From: CAZRCG01 sp964598565
GTDB lineage: Bacteria > Bdellovibrionota > UBA2394
Length of the DNA stretch: 64,000 nucleotides
Direction: 5' to 3'
Assembly: GCA_964598565.1 (NCBI GenBank)
Contig: CAZRCG010000002.1
Span: forward strand, 248,001-312,000
This document shows positions 8,252-17,291 of this stretch, piece by piece. Position 1 is the stretch's first letter; each line of letters opens with the position of its first letter. The notes beneath the pieces are model-generated. The model made no database searches and was not told the DNA's origin. It saw only the letters and a program-made list of their open reading frames with translations. Made by a program: the position numbers and the translations under genes.

Positions 8252-9575
8252 CCGCCGAATTAAATTTCTGTTTCTTAAAATGAGGCCACGATTTTTGAAG
8301 AGCCGGTTTTACGTGCGATGCTACAAAACGCTCCACCTGCCTCGACGCTAAACCCGACAATTCTCGTGGGGCCGCCCTCTTCTTAAGGGAGCCCGCCACC
8401 ATTTTCTGTCGAATACTCTCATGTAGGTCTTGTCGAGATTGGCCTTCGAGAGCTCCCTCCATCATTTCGTTTTCCGTTACAAAAAAGTGAGAATAACGCT
8501 CCAAATTCTGAGCGATCAATTTTTTGTCGACACGCATGCCTTGAAGCCACCTGAGCGCCGCCTCACACAACGCATCGGCCGAAAGAAAAGCCTCGGGCAT
8601 CACGAGACGGCGATTGCTGGAATCGTCTAAGGAGCGCTCCAACCACTGAGTACCATGCGTCCACGGGCCATTGTGACAAAGATTCATTAAAAATCGCGAA
8701 ATTCCGGTGATTCGCTCGGCAAGCATTGGGTTTTGCTTGTAAGCCATGGCCGAACTACCGATTTGCTTTTCACCGAAGCCCTCCATGACCTCGCGCAGAT
8801 GCTGCAGCAGTCGAGCATCATAGCTCCACTTCGAAAAGGTCGAGGCGAGATTCGATAGAACATTGAGAATCCACGTATCAACCTTGCGCGACAGGGTTTG
8901 CCCCGACAGCGCTACCGACTCCTTAAACCCAAGACGACGGGCAATCGCTCGATCTAAGGCTTCGACCTTGTCAGCGCGCCCCTTAAATAGAGTCATAAAT
9001 GAGGCTTGAGTTCCCGTCGTTCCCTTGCACCCTAAGGGAACAAGTCGTGACATCGTATGATCGATTTCTTCGAGATCCCACAAAAGGTCTTGAGCCCATA
9101 GGGCCAATCGCTTTCCGAGCGTGACGGGCTGGGCGGGTTGAAAATGCGTATAGCCCGACATCTCGAGCGACTTAAATTCAATCATCAGCGGGGCCATCGT
9201 ACGTAAAATCTCTAAGACTTTGCTTCCGACAAGAGCCAAACCCTCTTTGAACAAGACAATATCGGCATTGTCAGTAATAAAAGCCGAAGTCGCTCCGAGA
9301 TGCAAAATACCTTCGGCCTCAGGGGCTTGGCGTCCGTAAGCCTTTAGGTGGCTCATCACGTCGTGCTTGAGTTCTACTTCGATAGCCCGAATTTCATCAA
9401 AATCAATGACGCGCTGCGCCCGTTTGAGGGCCTGAATCTGCCGAGGCGAAATGGGTAAACCCAATTTCGCCTCTTCTTCGGCCAAAAGTATCCATAAATG
9501 ACGCCATACCTGCGCCCGCTTTTGGTCAGAAAACAGCTCGGCCATGGCTGAACTTGCATAGCGACTAGTGAGCAT
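8244..9575 (-). CDS. purB: Adenylosuccinate lyase
   Basis: 443 residues of the fumarase/aspartase superfamily. It acts twice in purine synthesis, releasing fumarate from SAICAR and adenylosuccinate. It starts MLTSRYASSAMAELFS, matching the PurB N-terminus; a GTG 23 codons upstream is open but would overlap the divergent gene. Other marks: LHLGATSAFITDNAD, SGYTHFQPAQP, and the signature loop SSAMAYKQNPMLAERI. That loop usually reads SSAMPYKRNP, so Pro is replaced by Ala and Arg by Gln here. It overlaps the amidase gene by 8 bases, an odd operon partner. Confidence 0.92.
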   Translation of the reverse strand: MLTSRYASSAMAELFSDQKRAQVWRHLWILLAEEEAKLGLPISPRQIQALKRAQRVIDFDEIRAIEVELKHDVMSHLKAYGRQAPEAEGILHLGATSAFITDNADIVLFKEGLALVGSKVLEILRTMAPLMIEFKSLEMSGYTHFQPAQPVTLGKRLALWAQDLLWDLEEIDHTMSRLVPLGCKGTTGTQASFMTLFKGRADKVEALDRAIARRLGFKESVALSGQTLSRKVDTWILNVLSNLASTFSKWSYDARLLQHLREVMEGFGEKQIGSSAMAYKQNPMLAERITGISRFLMNLCHNGPWTHGTQWLERSLDDSSNRRLVMPEAFLSADALCEAALRWLQGMRVDKKLIAQNLERYSHFFVTENEMMEGALEGQSRQDLHESIRQKMVAGSLKKRAAPRELSGLASRQVERFVASHVKPALQKSWPHFKKQKFNSAGV

Positions 9576-9591
9576 ATTACGGTAGTGAGTG

Positions 9592-10149
9592 ATGAGACGA
9601 TTTTCTTTTGAGTCACGCTCGATGGCCTTACTTTTTATTTTCACATTTATAGTTTTAGGTTCTGATCGAAGTCGAGCGCAAGGAAGTCCTGAAGAATCTA
9701 TCGTAAAATCTCTTGAAGCCTATTATCTCATACCCGAGAAGCGCCACCCCGATGAAAACGTTACGATCACAGGCGATCAGGCCCGCATTGTGGTATGGAG
9801 AGATCTGCCCGAGAATCCTGAGCCCCAGATCACCGAATGTTATGGCTATAGATTTTTACTGTCTGGTCGAGGGGAGCGCATGGGTTTTGGTGCCGCCGAT
9901 GTATTTAAAAAATTTCCCGTTCTTAAGCGGGTGACTCTCGACCTCATAGACCTTGATTTCTCGACCAAAGGTGTGGACGGTCGGGGCACTCTTAAACGCA
10001 CGACCCAACCCCGCCGCTATTTATCGATGACAGCAGAACGTGCGGCTGTTGAAACAAAAACCTCCCTCAAAAAGACCTTATGGGACTCACTGCCTCAATG
10101 CCTCTCGGTGGGTCGCTCGCTCATTCGTATTAAGGAGATTACCTTGTGA
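9592..10149 (+). CDS. Exported protein, hypothetical
   Basis: 185 residues. The N-terminus MRRFSFESRSMALLFIFTFIVLG looks like a signal peptide, with a likely cleavage site after SRAQ. The mature part contains RIVVWRDLPENPEPQITECYGYRF and many charged beta-like segments. No family is recognised. The start is uncertain (GTG 9589, ATG 9592 or ATG 9622). It is divergent from purB with only a few bases between the starts, so the two promoters must overlap the coding ends. The stop overlaps the GTG of the HEAT-repeat gene (GTGA). Confidence 0.65.
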   Translation: MRRFSFESRSMALLFIFTFIVLGSDRSRAQGSPEESIVKSLEAYYLIPEKRHPDENVTITGDQARIVVWRDLPENPEPQITECYGYRFLLSGRGERMGFGAADVFKKFPVLKRVTLDLIDLDFSTKGVDGRGTLKRTTQPRRYLSMTAERAAVETKTSLKKTLWDSLPQCLSVGRSLIRIKEITL

Positions 10150-10583
10150 TTGTTTTTACCCTTGCCCTGTTCTTGGCGATTCCAGACCCTCAACTCTTAG
10201 AACAAAATAAGAATTTTTGGGAATCTCACCTTCAAAGCCCCTCCGTCGACATGAGAAAGAATGCTCTGCTGAAACTGCGAGATTTGCGCTTGCCAGACTC
10301 TCTCCTAAAAATTCAGCCCTTGTTGAATGATCCTCAAGCAGAGATTCGATATGAAGTCATTCGAAGCATCAGTAAAATAAATAGTCCCGAGACTGTCGAG
10401 ATGCTTAAGACGGCTTTAGAGAGAGAAAAAGATCCCTATTTATTGTCGGAACTGCGACGTGGCATTCGAAGTATCGAAGATGCCCTCAAGGCTGCAGAGG
10501 CCGAAGCTCAAAAGGCCGCCGACAAAGCCGCCGGTCGTACGACCGGCAAGAAATCTAATGTCAAACAACCTAAAAAACGCTGA
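10146..10583 (+). CDS. HEAT-repeat-like protein with Ala/Lys-rich tail
   Basis: 145 residues. A hydrophobic N-terminus (MIVFTLALFLAIP) may be a signal or anchor. It is followed by helical repeats of HEAT type (SVDMRKNALLKLRDLRL, then QAEIRYEVIRSISKI) ending about residue 110, and a coiled or disordered tail rich in Ala, Glu and Lys. Such repeats act as protein-binding scaffolds. It starts with GTG overlapping the previous stop, and its own end overlaps the next gene by 26 bases. The three genes 9592-11877 are therefore tightly coupled. Confidence 0.7.
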   Translation: MIVFTLALFLAIPDPQLLEQNKNFWESHLQSPSVDMRKNALLKLRDLRLPDSLLKIQPLLNDPQAEIRYEVIRSISKINSPETVEMLKTALEREKDPYLLSELRRGIRSIEDALKAAEAEAQKAADKAAGRTTGKKSNVKQPKKR

Positions 10584-11877
10584 AACGCCACGTCCAGCTC
10601 TAGCGCCCGCCTTTTGGAAGAATTTCGATCTTCAAGAAGCCGGTTATATCCTAAGCCTACTGGCAGCCAGTGTGCTGGCAAGTTATCCCATCGAAATCCA
10701 TTGGCCTTGGGCAAGTGGACTCACAGGGGCCAGCCTGCTGATTTTTGTTTGGGTGCGTCTGCGACTTCGGCGTGGCTCGGCTCGAACGCCTTATGTGACC
10801 AGAATATTGTGGCTTCGCTTCGTGGCCTCCCTACTTACGGTAGCAGTCTTAAGCCTAGGCTTTTTGTTGCCGATAGACCTGAGTGCCACTCTTTCATGGT
10901 CCACCCTTTTTGTTGGACTATCGATTGTCTTATTTCCCTATGAGAGGTTATCGACCCAGCGGCACCGCCATCTTTTAAGCGCCCTCGGTTTGCACGATTA
11001 CGACCTACCTACCGTTGAATCATGGCGACAAACTCGTCTCTTAGTGTTTCATTTGAATGGCGCCCTTTATCATGAGATCGACACCATTGATGAAGTCTTC
11101 ATCGATACTCAAGACCTCTACCAAGAAAGAGAAATCGAAGAAGCCCTCGCCTTACTCGGTAATGACAAGCACCCGTTAGGTCGAGCCCTTCAGAAGCGAT
11201 TTCCGAGCCCCCCCAAATTACTTCGCCGACGTTCGTTACGTGTGATGGAATCGATGGGTGTGGAGGCACAACTGAAAGACCCCTCGGATCAAAGTATTCA
11301 TGCCGTTTTGGGTACCTATACCTGGCATAAAATGCTGCGACATGAAATTTCAGCCGAAGGTTTAGCGCAACTTCAAGCGTGGCGTGATGAAGACTATGAT
11401 ATGGCTTTTTTATCGTTCAATAAAAAGATTGTCGCCATCATCGGATGGTCAAGAAAACCTCGCCCTCATCTCGAAGAATCGCTTCAGGCGTTAAATAACG
11501 ATGGCTATTGGATGACGACACTGAGTGCGTCTATGACAATGCCAAAAAGCCTTCCCATATCACTCTTCAAGGCCTCCGAAGTGGCCGTGACAAAACTCGA
11601 GCGGGAGGTTTTATGGCAACGATGGAGAGAGCGCACCCCTCATATTTTTGAAGTGCCGAAACCTCTCGAGGCCAGTGGAGATCTTCGCTCGATCGTCTGG
11701 GCCTTGCGTCACGCCAAGGGCCTGTTTGCCGATCGAATCTATGGCGTTGCGATTGGACCCGTTTTAATTGTGTTAAGTTTCTCGTTACCTCGTTCATTCT
11801 TTGCTATTCTCGTTTTATGCGCTTTCTTCGCTTTTAGTGCTTGGAGCGAGGGGCGATCGGCAAACCAAGAGCTGTAA
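10558..11877 (+). CDS. Degenerate P-type-ATPase-like membrane protein (pseudoenzyme)
   Basis: 439 residues from the ATG inside the upstream gene. The N-terminal 130 residues hold several membrane spans. At about 165-171 the segment VFHLNGALY sits where P-type ATPases have the phosphorylated DKTGTLT: the Asp is His and the Lys is Leu. About 35 residues later NDKHPLGRAL resembles the N-domain HP motif. Later, WSRKPRPHLEESLQALNNDGYWMTTL matches the P-domain layout DxxRP..A...L...G....LTGD with the metal-binding residues lost. The C-terminus has two more spans. It should not pump by phosphorylation. A regulatory or structural role is inferred. Confidence 0.6.
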   Translation: MSNNLKNAETPRPALAPAFWKNFDLQEAGYILSLLAASVLASYPIEIHWPWASGLTGASLLIFVWVRLRLRRGSARTPYVTRILWLRFVASLLTVAVLSLGFLLPIDLSATLSWSTLFVGLSIVLFPYERLSTQRHRHLLSALGLHDYDLPTVESWRQTRLLVFHLNGALYHEIDTIDEVFIDTQDLYQEREIEEALALLGNDKHPLGRALQKRFPSPPKLLRRRSLRVMESMGVEAQLKDPSDQSIHAVLGTYTWHKMLRHEISAEGLAQLQAWRDEDYDMAFLSFNKKIVAIIGWSRKPRPHLEESLQALNNDGYWMTTLSASMTMPKSLPISLFKASEVAVTKLEREVLWQRWRERTPHIFEVPKPLEASGDLRSIVWALRHAKGLFADRIYGVAIGPVLIVLSFSLPRSFFAILVLCAFFAFSAWSEGRSANQEL

Positions 11878-11933
11878 ACCAAAGATGATTAGGTCGCAAA
11901 GGCGGTACTCTCTAAGGAATCAATAGGTCTCCT

Positions 11934-12330
11934 ATGGGTGATATCTCATTTGCTAAGAAGCTGCTCTTTACCGTCGTTAGTTTTACAAATTCCCAGAAAA
12001 TTTCTGCCACGCATTTTTCTGCCGCGTTTCTCAAACGGCTCGGGCCTTAACCCGGTTATCGCCTACGCTTTGCTTAAGCTTTTTAGGCTACGCCATCCGA
12101 TTCAGCTTTTACCCTTAGTTCGCCGGCTTCGCGAAAGGGCGTTAAAATTGCTTAAAGAGCCTTCTGGGCCTATTTTATTCATTAACGGTGATAGCGACAG
12201 TATCGTCGACTCTCGCGATACCGTCTTATCGGCCGCCATATCGATATCGCACCAAGCCCGACTATTTCGCAACGACGACCACTGCGGCCTCTACCACTAC
12301 AACCGCATGGTAAAGCTCATTGTGGCGTAG
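11934..12330 (+). pseudogene. Alpha/beta-hydrolase remnant
   Basis: Only the C-terminal third of a hydrolase is recognisable: GPILFINGDSDSIVD (the strand and acidic residue) and a late His in RNDDHCGLYHY. The nucleophile elbow is absent. The downstream frame (from 11938) and a second frame from the ATG at 11934 (FAKKLLFTVVSF, ending at a stop near 12050) look like one helical lid region broken by a frameshift near 12045. The gene is judged truncated and shifted. It could instead be a short real protein from the GTG at 11938. Confidence 0.5.
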
Positions 12331-12375
12331 ATTCGTCGTTGTCTGAGATCTCGCGCCAGCCTATAGTCTGGAACC

Positions 12376-13779
12376 ATGGTAGCTGAAAATATTTCTTACT
12401 CGTCTGAAGTGCGTGCGAGAGTCGAAGCTAGTTCAACCGATTTTCGCAACAACGAAACTTTTGAGACTCTTCGACAAAAACTTTTAGCTCGCGAAGCATC
12501 GGTGGGTGTCATTGGTCTGGGTTATGTAGGCCTGCCTTTAGCAGTCGCCTTTGCCGATGCAAGCTATAGCGTTCTGGGCTTTGATGTCAGCCCGCAGAAA
12601 GTTGATTCTCTCAACAAGGGGCTTTCTTATATTCAAGACGTTCCTACTGAGGCCGTCGCGAAGCATGTCGCAGACAAAAAGTTTCAAGCCTATCCAGAAT
12701 TCACTCGGCTGAAAGATTGCGATGTCATTGTGATTTGCGTTCCCACTCCGCTCAGCAAGACCAAAGATCCCGACGTCTCTTATATCGTCGCTTCGGTTTC
12801 GAAGATTGCGCAGTTTTTACGTCGGGGCCAACTGATCGTATTGGAAAGCACGACCTATCCCGGAACGACAAGAGAGCTTGTTGAACCTAAGCTTGCTGAA
12901 GCTGGGCTGCTACGAGAGGGTCGCCGCTTCGAAGCGGGTAAAGATTTTTTCATTGCGTTCTCTCCAGAGCGAGTCGACCCTGGCAATGCAACTTTTAATG
13001 TCTACAATACTCCTAAGGTCGTGGGTGGTCTGACACCGGCTTGTGGTGAGTTAGCGTCGCTCTTTTACTCTCGCTGTCTTCAAAAAGTTTTGCGCGTAAG
13101 CTCGCCTGAGAGTGCCGAAATGGTGAAGCTGCTGGAAAATACTTTTCGAGCCGTCAACATAGGCTTGGTGAACGAAGTGGCTATCATGTGTGAAAAGCTG
13201 AAACTCGATTGCTGGGAAGTTATTGAGGCGGCCGCCACCAAGCCCTTTGGATTTATGCCGTTTTATCCCGGGCCAGGCTTGGGAGGTCATTGCATTCCGA
13301 TTGACCCTTCCTACTTAAGCTGGAAACTTCGGGCTCTCAACTATACCGCTCGCTTCATCGAACTTGCCAATGCGGTCAATACGTCGATGCCTGCGTTTTG
13401 CGTGAATAAAATCGCTGACGCCTTGAATGATGAAAAAAAGGCCGTTAACGGATCTCGAATTCTTGTCATGGGCGTCGCTTATAAAAAAGATATCGAAGAT
13501 ATGCGCGAGTCGCCATCGCTTGACATAATTCACCTGCTTACGCAACGCGGTGCCGATGTAGACTACTATGATCCTTATGTCCCCGAGTTCGCAGAACACG
13601 ATTTAAAAATGAAATCTGTGTCCTGGACGGAGAATCTTGCGGCGCACTATGATTTAGTGGTGATCGCGACAGACCATTCTAATGTACCCTATGAGCTCGT
13701 TCTCAAAACGGCAAAAAAAGTTGTCGATACAAGAAATGCGCTCAAGCAGTATAAGAGTGATAAGATTGTTAAGATCTAG
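12376..13779 (+). CDS. wbpA: UDP-N-acetylglucosamine 6-dehydrogenase, WbpA-like
   Basis: 467 residues. NAD-dependent oxidation of a UDP-sugar (probably UDP-GlcNAc) to the uronic acid, for surface polysaccharide or O-antigen precursors. The NAD-binding motif is VIGLGYVGLPLAVAFA near residue 50. The catalytic Cys lies in GPGLGGHCIPIDP at about 306. ESTTYPGTT and SPERVDPGN are typical of this group, as is the C-terminal domain with VMGVAYKKDIEDMRESP. The first 45 residues before the Rossmann fold are extra relative to some homologues. No other sugar-nucleotide gene is adjacent. Confidence 0.92.
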   Translation: MVAENISYSSEVRARVEASSTDFRNNETFETLRQKLLAREASVGVIGLGYVGLPLAVAFADASYSVLGFDVSPQKVDSLNKGLSYIQDVPTEAVAKHVADKKFQAYPEFTRLKDCDVIVICVPTPLSKTKDPDVSYIVASVSKIAQFLRRGQLIVLESTTYPGTTRELVEPKLAEAGLLREGRRFEAGKDFFIAFSPERVDPGNATFNVYNTPKVVGGLTPACGELASLFYSRCLQKVLRVSSPESAEMVKLLENTFRAVNIGLVNEVAIMCEKLKLDCWEVIEAAATKPFGFMPFYPGPGLGGHCIPIDPSYLSWKLRALNYTARFIELANAVNTSMPAFCVNKIADALNDEKKAVNGSRILVMGVAYKKDIEDMRESPSLDIIHLLTQRGADVDYYDPYVPEFAEHDLKMKSVSWTENLAAHYDLVVIATDHSNVPYELVLKTAKKVVDTRNALKQYKSDKIVKI

Positions 13780-13808
13780 AAACTAATATCAATGGAGGGG
13801 AACTATCT

Positions 13809-14006
13809 ATGAAAACTTTATTAACAGCGATGGCATTGTCGTTATCTTTGTGGGGTTGTGGAGCTCGCGGTGCTTGTGGCACCAGGAGCTGCTGTGGGAG
13901 CAAGCAATGCTCCTCAAAACCATCGGCCAAACAATGTGATCCTGCCAAATGCACCATGTGCAAGCAAAAAGGCTGTACCAAAACCAATTGTAAGTGTGCG
14001 GCTTAA
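13809..14006 (+). CDS. Small Cys-rich lipoprotein, putative metal-binding
   Basis: 65 residues. The signal peptide ends in lipobox LWGC. The roughly 49-residue mature chain carries 11 Cys, with pairs and spacings such as RSCCGSKQC, CTMCKQKGC and TNCKC, plus many Lys. The pattern suggests metallothionein-like binding of copper or zinc at the membrane surface, but no named family is recognised. The ribosome site GGAGGGG precedes the ATG closely. It follows wbpA by 29 bases and precedes a DASS transporter by 12, so it may share transcripts with either. Confidence 0.75.
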   Translation: MKTLLTAMALSLSLWGCGARGACGTRSCCGSKQCSSKPSAKQCDPAKCTMCKQKGCTKTNCKCAA

Positions 14007-14018
14007 TTCACTGTCTTA

Positions 14019-15410
14019 ATGCTATGGATTAAGATTTTATTTGGCCCCCTCGTCTGTTACGTGGGGGCCACCCAGTCAGGGAGCTTCTTGCCATCAGCCC
14101 AGGCTTCTCTGGTTCTGGGCGTGCTCTTATGGATGATTGTCTGGTGGGTCTTAGACATCGTCCCTCTTTTTGTCACCGCACTCTTACCTATTATTCTTTT
14201 TCCTCTCTTTCAAATTCAAAGCCTCTCTGAGGTCACTCAGGCCTACGGATCTGATATTATATTTCTTTTTCTGGGCGGGTTCTTAATCGCCGGGGCCCTT
14301 GAGAAGTGGGAATTACACAAACAAATATCGAGGGGTATCATTCAACTTTTTGGCCAACAGCCCAGCCACCTGATTCTTGGTTTCATTGTAGCTACGGGTT
14401 TTCTGTCATTGTGGATTTCGAATACCGCTTCGGCCATGATTATGCTGCCACTGGCTGCCGCGCTTTTTCCAACTCAGGGCTCGACGACTTCTGGGGGCCA
14501 GGCCTTCACCAAAGCTCTTAAACTGGGTATTGCTTATGCAGCATCCATTGGTGGCATCGGCACCATCATTGGCAGCCCACCCAATGCGTTTCTCGTAGGC
14601 TATCTTCAGAAAACCTCGGGTATCGAAATTGGATTCTTCAAGTGGATGCTATTTGGAATTCCTCTTGCCGCACTTGGCCTTGTGATTTTATGGCTTTATC
14701 TTACCCGCTGGGCCTACCGCGTCTCTGATCTTCCCTCTCTTAAGATATCTCTCGATATTCAGCGAGTTCCCTTCTCGCTGAGTCAGCGCCGTGTCTGTGT
14801 TTTATTCGTCTTAGCGGTTGTTGGCTGGATCATGCGACCTTTGCTCGATATACCTGGCCTAACGGATGTTCATATCGGCCTCGGAGTAGGCATCTTGATG
14901 TTTCTCACTCCCTCAAGCTCTCAAGAATCGAGCCCTACAATTTTGGAAGCCTCCGATATTCATCGCGTCGACTGGTCGGTTCTTTTGCTGTTCGGTGGTG
15001 GCTTGGCCCTTTCACAGGGCATTGAAAAATCTGGTCTAGACCAAACGCTCGTCCACGCCCTGCAAGATCTTCAACATTTACCTTCAATCGCAGCGCTCTT
15101 TCTCATCTGCAGCGTCACCATCATCGTAACCGAATTTGCTTCGAATACGGCCGTCGCGGCAATTTTCATTCCCCTTCTTGCCGGACTAGGCGTGAGTCTG
15201 GCCCTGCCAGAACTCATGGTATTAATGACGGTCACGATGGCAGCTTCATTATCATTTATGCTACCGATGGCCACTCCCCCCAATGCCGTCGTATTTAGTC
15301 GAGGAGGCTTTAGCGTACGTGAGATGATACGCGTCGGCTTTTGGCTCAATATTATTTTTGCCTGCCTCATTACGCTTGCGACGTATTTCGTTCTACCTTT
15401 GGTGTGGTGA
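14019..15410 (+). CDS. DASS (SLC13-type) anion symporter
   Basis: 463 residues with about 11 membrane spans. The two SNT substrate/sodium motifs are present, at LWISNTASAMIMLP and EFASNTAVAAIFIP, with the repeat-related GGFLIAGALEKW and FGGGLALSQGIEKSG. The family imports dicarboxylates, sulfate or phosphate with sodium. The substrate cannot be fixed here. It lies 12 bases after the Cys-rich mini-lipoprotein, suggesting cotranscription. Confidence 0.9.
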   Translation: MLWIKILFGPLVCYVGATQSGSFLPSAQASLVLGVLLWMIVWWVLDIVPLFVTALLPIILFPLFQIQSLSEVTQAYGSDIIFLFLGGFLIAGALEKWELHKQISRGIIQLFGQQPSHLILGFIVATGFLSLWISNTASAMIMLPLAAALFPTQGSTTSGGQAFTKALKLGIAYAASIGGIGTIIGSPPNAFLVGYLQKTSGIEIGFFKWMLFGIPLAALGLVILWLYLTRWAYRVSDLPSLKISLDIQRVPFSLSQRRVCVLFVLAVVGWIMRPLLDIPGLTDVHIGLGVGILMFLTPSSSQESSPTILEASDIHRVDWSVLLLFGGGLALSQGIEKSGLDQTLVHALQDLQHLPSIAALFLICSVTIIVTEFASNTAVAAIFIPLLAGLGVSLALPELMVLMTVTMAASLSFMLPMATPPNAVVFSRGGFSVREMIRVGFWLNIIFACLITLATYFVLPLVW

Positions 15411-15448
15411 GGCGCCGCAAAACTAACCGTGCAGAGGTATCGGTAAAT

Positions 15449-15892
15449 CTATATTCGATCAAGAAAACTTTCTCGTTGGGCCTGTATGCATTCAGTCCCC
15501 TGACATTCTTTTTGCTTAACTTCACCGCTCCAGCAAGATCCCACAAGCGAATGAAACGTCTCGACCCAAGGACGGCCTAGTAATGTTTCGAATGAAAGAA
15601 GCGACTCAACTCTCCCCCAGCAAGCCGCAAGCCTCGATGCAATAGATATAGGTAGCAAGCCCTCCGACTCTTTCTCAGAGGACGTCCCTGTATTCCAGGA
15701 CCCGCTCACTATCTGGGAGACTTCTTGAAACGCATCATTTCCTATGTTCCAAACAGCCCAACCCGACAGCACAAGAAAACTCACCAAGATCACTCCACCC
15801 AGTGCCACTGAGATGAGTGCCTTCTTCTTCGAAGGAGAATATCCTACTGTAGCCTTACGCTCTAGTGACTTGATGAGGTACTTCTTTAGCAT
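15449..15892 (-). CDS. Single-span membrane protein, hypothetical
   Basis: 147 residues: a basic N-terminus (MLKKYLIKSLERK), one membrane span at about 26-48, then an outside domain with four Cys (ACWGRV, SCWSGE, KECQGTEC). No family is recognised. The ATG overlaps the stop of the baeRF-like gene (ATGCTAA), and AGGAGAGAGG within that gene's end is the ribosome site. It is therefore a coupled partner of that protein. Confidence 0.65.
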   Translation of the reverse strand: MLKKYLIKSLERKATVGYSPSKKKALISVALGGVILVSFLVLSGWAVWNIGNDAFQEVSQIVSGSWNTGTSSEKESEGLLPISIASRLAACWGRVESLLSFETLLGRPWVETFHSLVGSCWSGEVKQKECQGTECIQAQRESFLDRI

Positions 15893-16878
15893 GTCCTCTC
15901 TCCTTTTCGTCGAAGTGCAAGAATCCTTGTTCCTATTTTTTTCTCAATAAATGGCGCCGGTATAATATCCATTCGGTTTGCAAGAGCTTCTTCGATCGAA
16001 TCATCTAGATCGAGTTCCTCGTCTCCCTCGTCTCGAGCTAGAATTTTTGAGTACTCATCTGAGAACGAATTCCGACCGCTTATATCAACGATGAGTGATC
16101 GAAACTCTTCACGAGCGAGCTCACGCTTCATTAAATCCGCTGGCTCCAACGGAGTGGTCTCCATAAAATGAAGTCGAGAAAGAATCGCGTCTCTTTCCAT
16201 CTGAAACCGGCGTCTAATCACCTCACGCGCACTCTCGTGCAAACGCGATGGCCGAGTATGTAGAAGATGCGCCACTGGGGATCTTCGTACAAGGGCTCTG
16301 GTTAGTTCAAGCTGTGCAGACTGAACATGCTCTGCTCCCCCTCCAATAAACCACGGTCGCCTGTCGGTATTCAGAACTCTGACGATGTACTTAAGCTGGG
16401 CTGTCGCCTTCTTGTGAGCTCTAAGCCGGGGCGCTGTAGCAAACGTAATAACACCTGAAAGACTGATGAGACTAAGAACAAAATTTGCGTCCGTTACTTC
16501 TACAATCCAGGCCTGATCTTTGCCCGATAAGGGAAGAATCAGCGGCGTTAAAAAGAAGCTACTATCGACCACCGCCTTAGGATCCATTTTCAAATCCAAG
16601 TACACGAAAAATGCATCATAGGCTGAAGCAAAAAGACAGAGCGTATCATAATCAGTGTTTACTTTGCTTATCACCTCCGACACATGCAGGCGTGAAAATA
16701 CCGATTGTACTTCGTCGTCCCCATAGTTGACTGAAGCCCTGTCTCGCGCATCGTTCCATAGTCTCAGAAAATGAGCCTGAACGCTGTCACGACTATCCAT
16801 GGGGATGAAAAGACTGACACATAAATTGGAACGATGCTTAATCAAATGACGAGTTGAATCTTGTATGAGTTGTAACAT
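15886..16878 (-). CDS. Bacterial archaeo-eukaryotic release factor-like (baeRF) protein
   Basis: 330 residues from the ATG preceded by AAGG. The layout follows bacterial eRF1-like proteins: CVSLFIPMD near residue 25, SFFLTPLILPLSGKDQAWIVEVTDANFVL at about 110, WFIGGGAEHVQSAQLE at about 190, and EEALANRMDIIPAP near the end. Such proteins are thought to act on stalled ribosomes or in defence, but no GGQ-like catalytic loop was found. The open frame extends upstream to 17046 with a basic, non-family sequence that is not used. It is coupled to the small membrane protein downstream. Confidence 0.5.
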   Translation of the reverse strand: MLQLIQDSTRHLIKHRSNLCVSLFIPMDSRDSVQAHFLRLWNDARDRASVNYGDDEVQSVFSRLHVSEVISKVNTDYDTLCLFASAYDAFFVYLDLKMDPKAVVDSSFFLTPLILPLSGKDQAWIVEVTDANFVLSLISLSGVITFATAPRLRAHKKATAQLKYIVRVLNTDRRPWFIGGGAEHVQSAQLELTRALVRRSPVAHLLHTRPSRLHESAREVIRRRFQMERDAILSRLHFMETTPLEPADLMKRELAREEFRSLIVDISGRNSFSDEYSKILARDEGDEELDLDDSIEEALANRMDIIPAPFIEKKIGTRILALRRKGERTC

Positions 16879-17086
16879 AACCACGACCTTTCTCTTTCGA
16901 CGCTGTCGAAAGCACGCTCGTTTCCTGCGAGCAAAAGTTCGTGGTCTTGCTGATGAAGAGGCACCGAGGTTGGAAACCTGTATTGACGGCACTCCCCACG
17001 ACTCCCCTGAGTCGCCAGCTACTCCCCACTTTCCTCTAGAATACACTAACTCTTAAAAAAGAAAATACGAGAAACGTTTACGTGGT

Positions 17087-17130
17087 ACTCGAACTCGCAT
17101 GGACCGCTCCGCCAGCCCCTCAAACTGGTG
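17087..17130. repeat. Left attachment repeat (tRNA-Leu fragment)
   Basis: 44 bases matching 21071-21114 with a single difference (C at 17104, T at 21088). It corresponds to the region from the T-loop through the variable arm to the anticodon stem and D-arm edge of tRNA-Leu. The acceptor stem is not preserved beside it, so this copy cannot make a tRNA. Confidence 0.8.
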
Positions 17131-17273
17131 AAACCCAAGACAAGAAAGGAGAAAAAAATGTAGGAGAACCAATAAAACACGCTTATAGCGCTCAGCGGTT
17201 AATTAAAACAAAACCAGGCCATTTCCTCAACTTCCCCCGAATTCCTCTGATTTCCCGCGATTTCTACGAAGTC

Positions 17274-17291
17274 TCAAATATTTCAAATATT
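17274..17291. repeat. Tandem TCAAATATT sites (left arm)
   Basis: Two exact adjacent copies of TCAAATATT, at 17274-17282 and 17283-17291, inside the left end of the element. The same 9-mer recurs at the right end, as expected for integrase arm-type sites. Confidence 0.5.
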
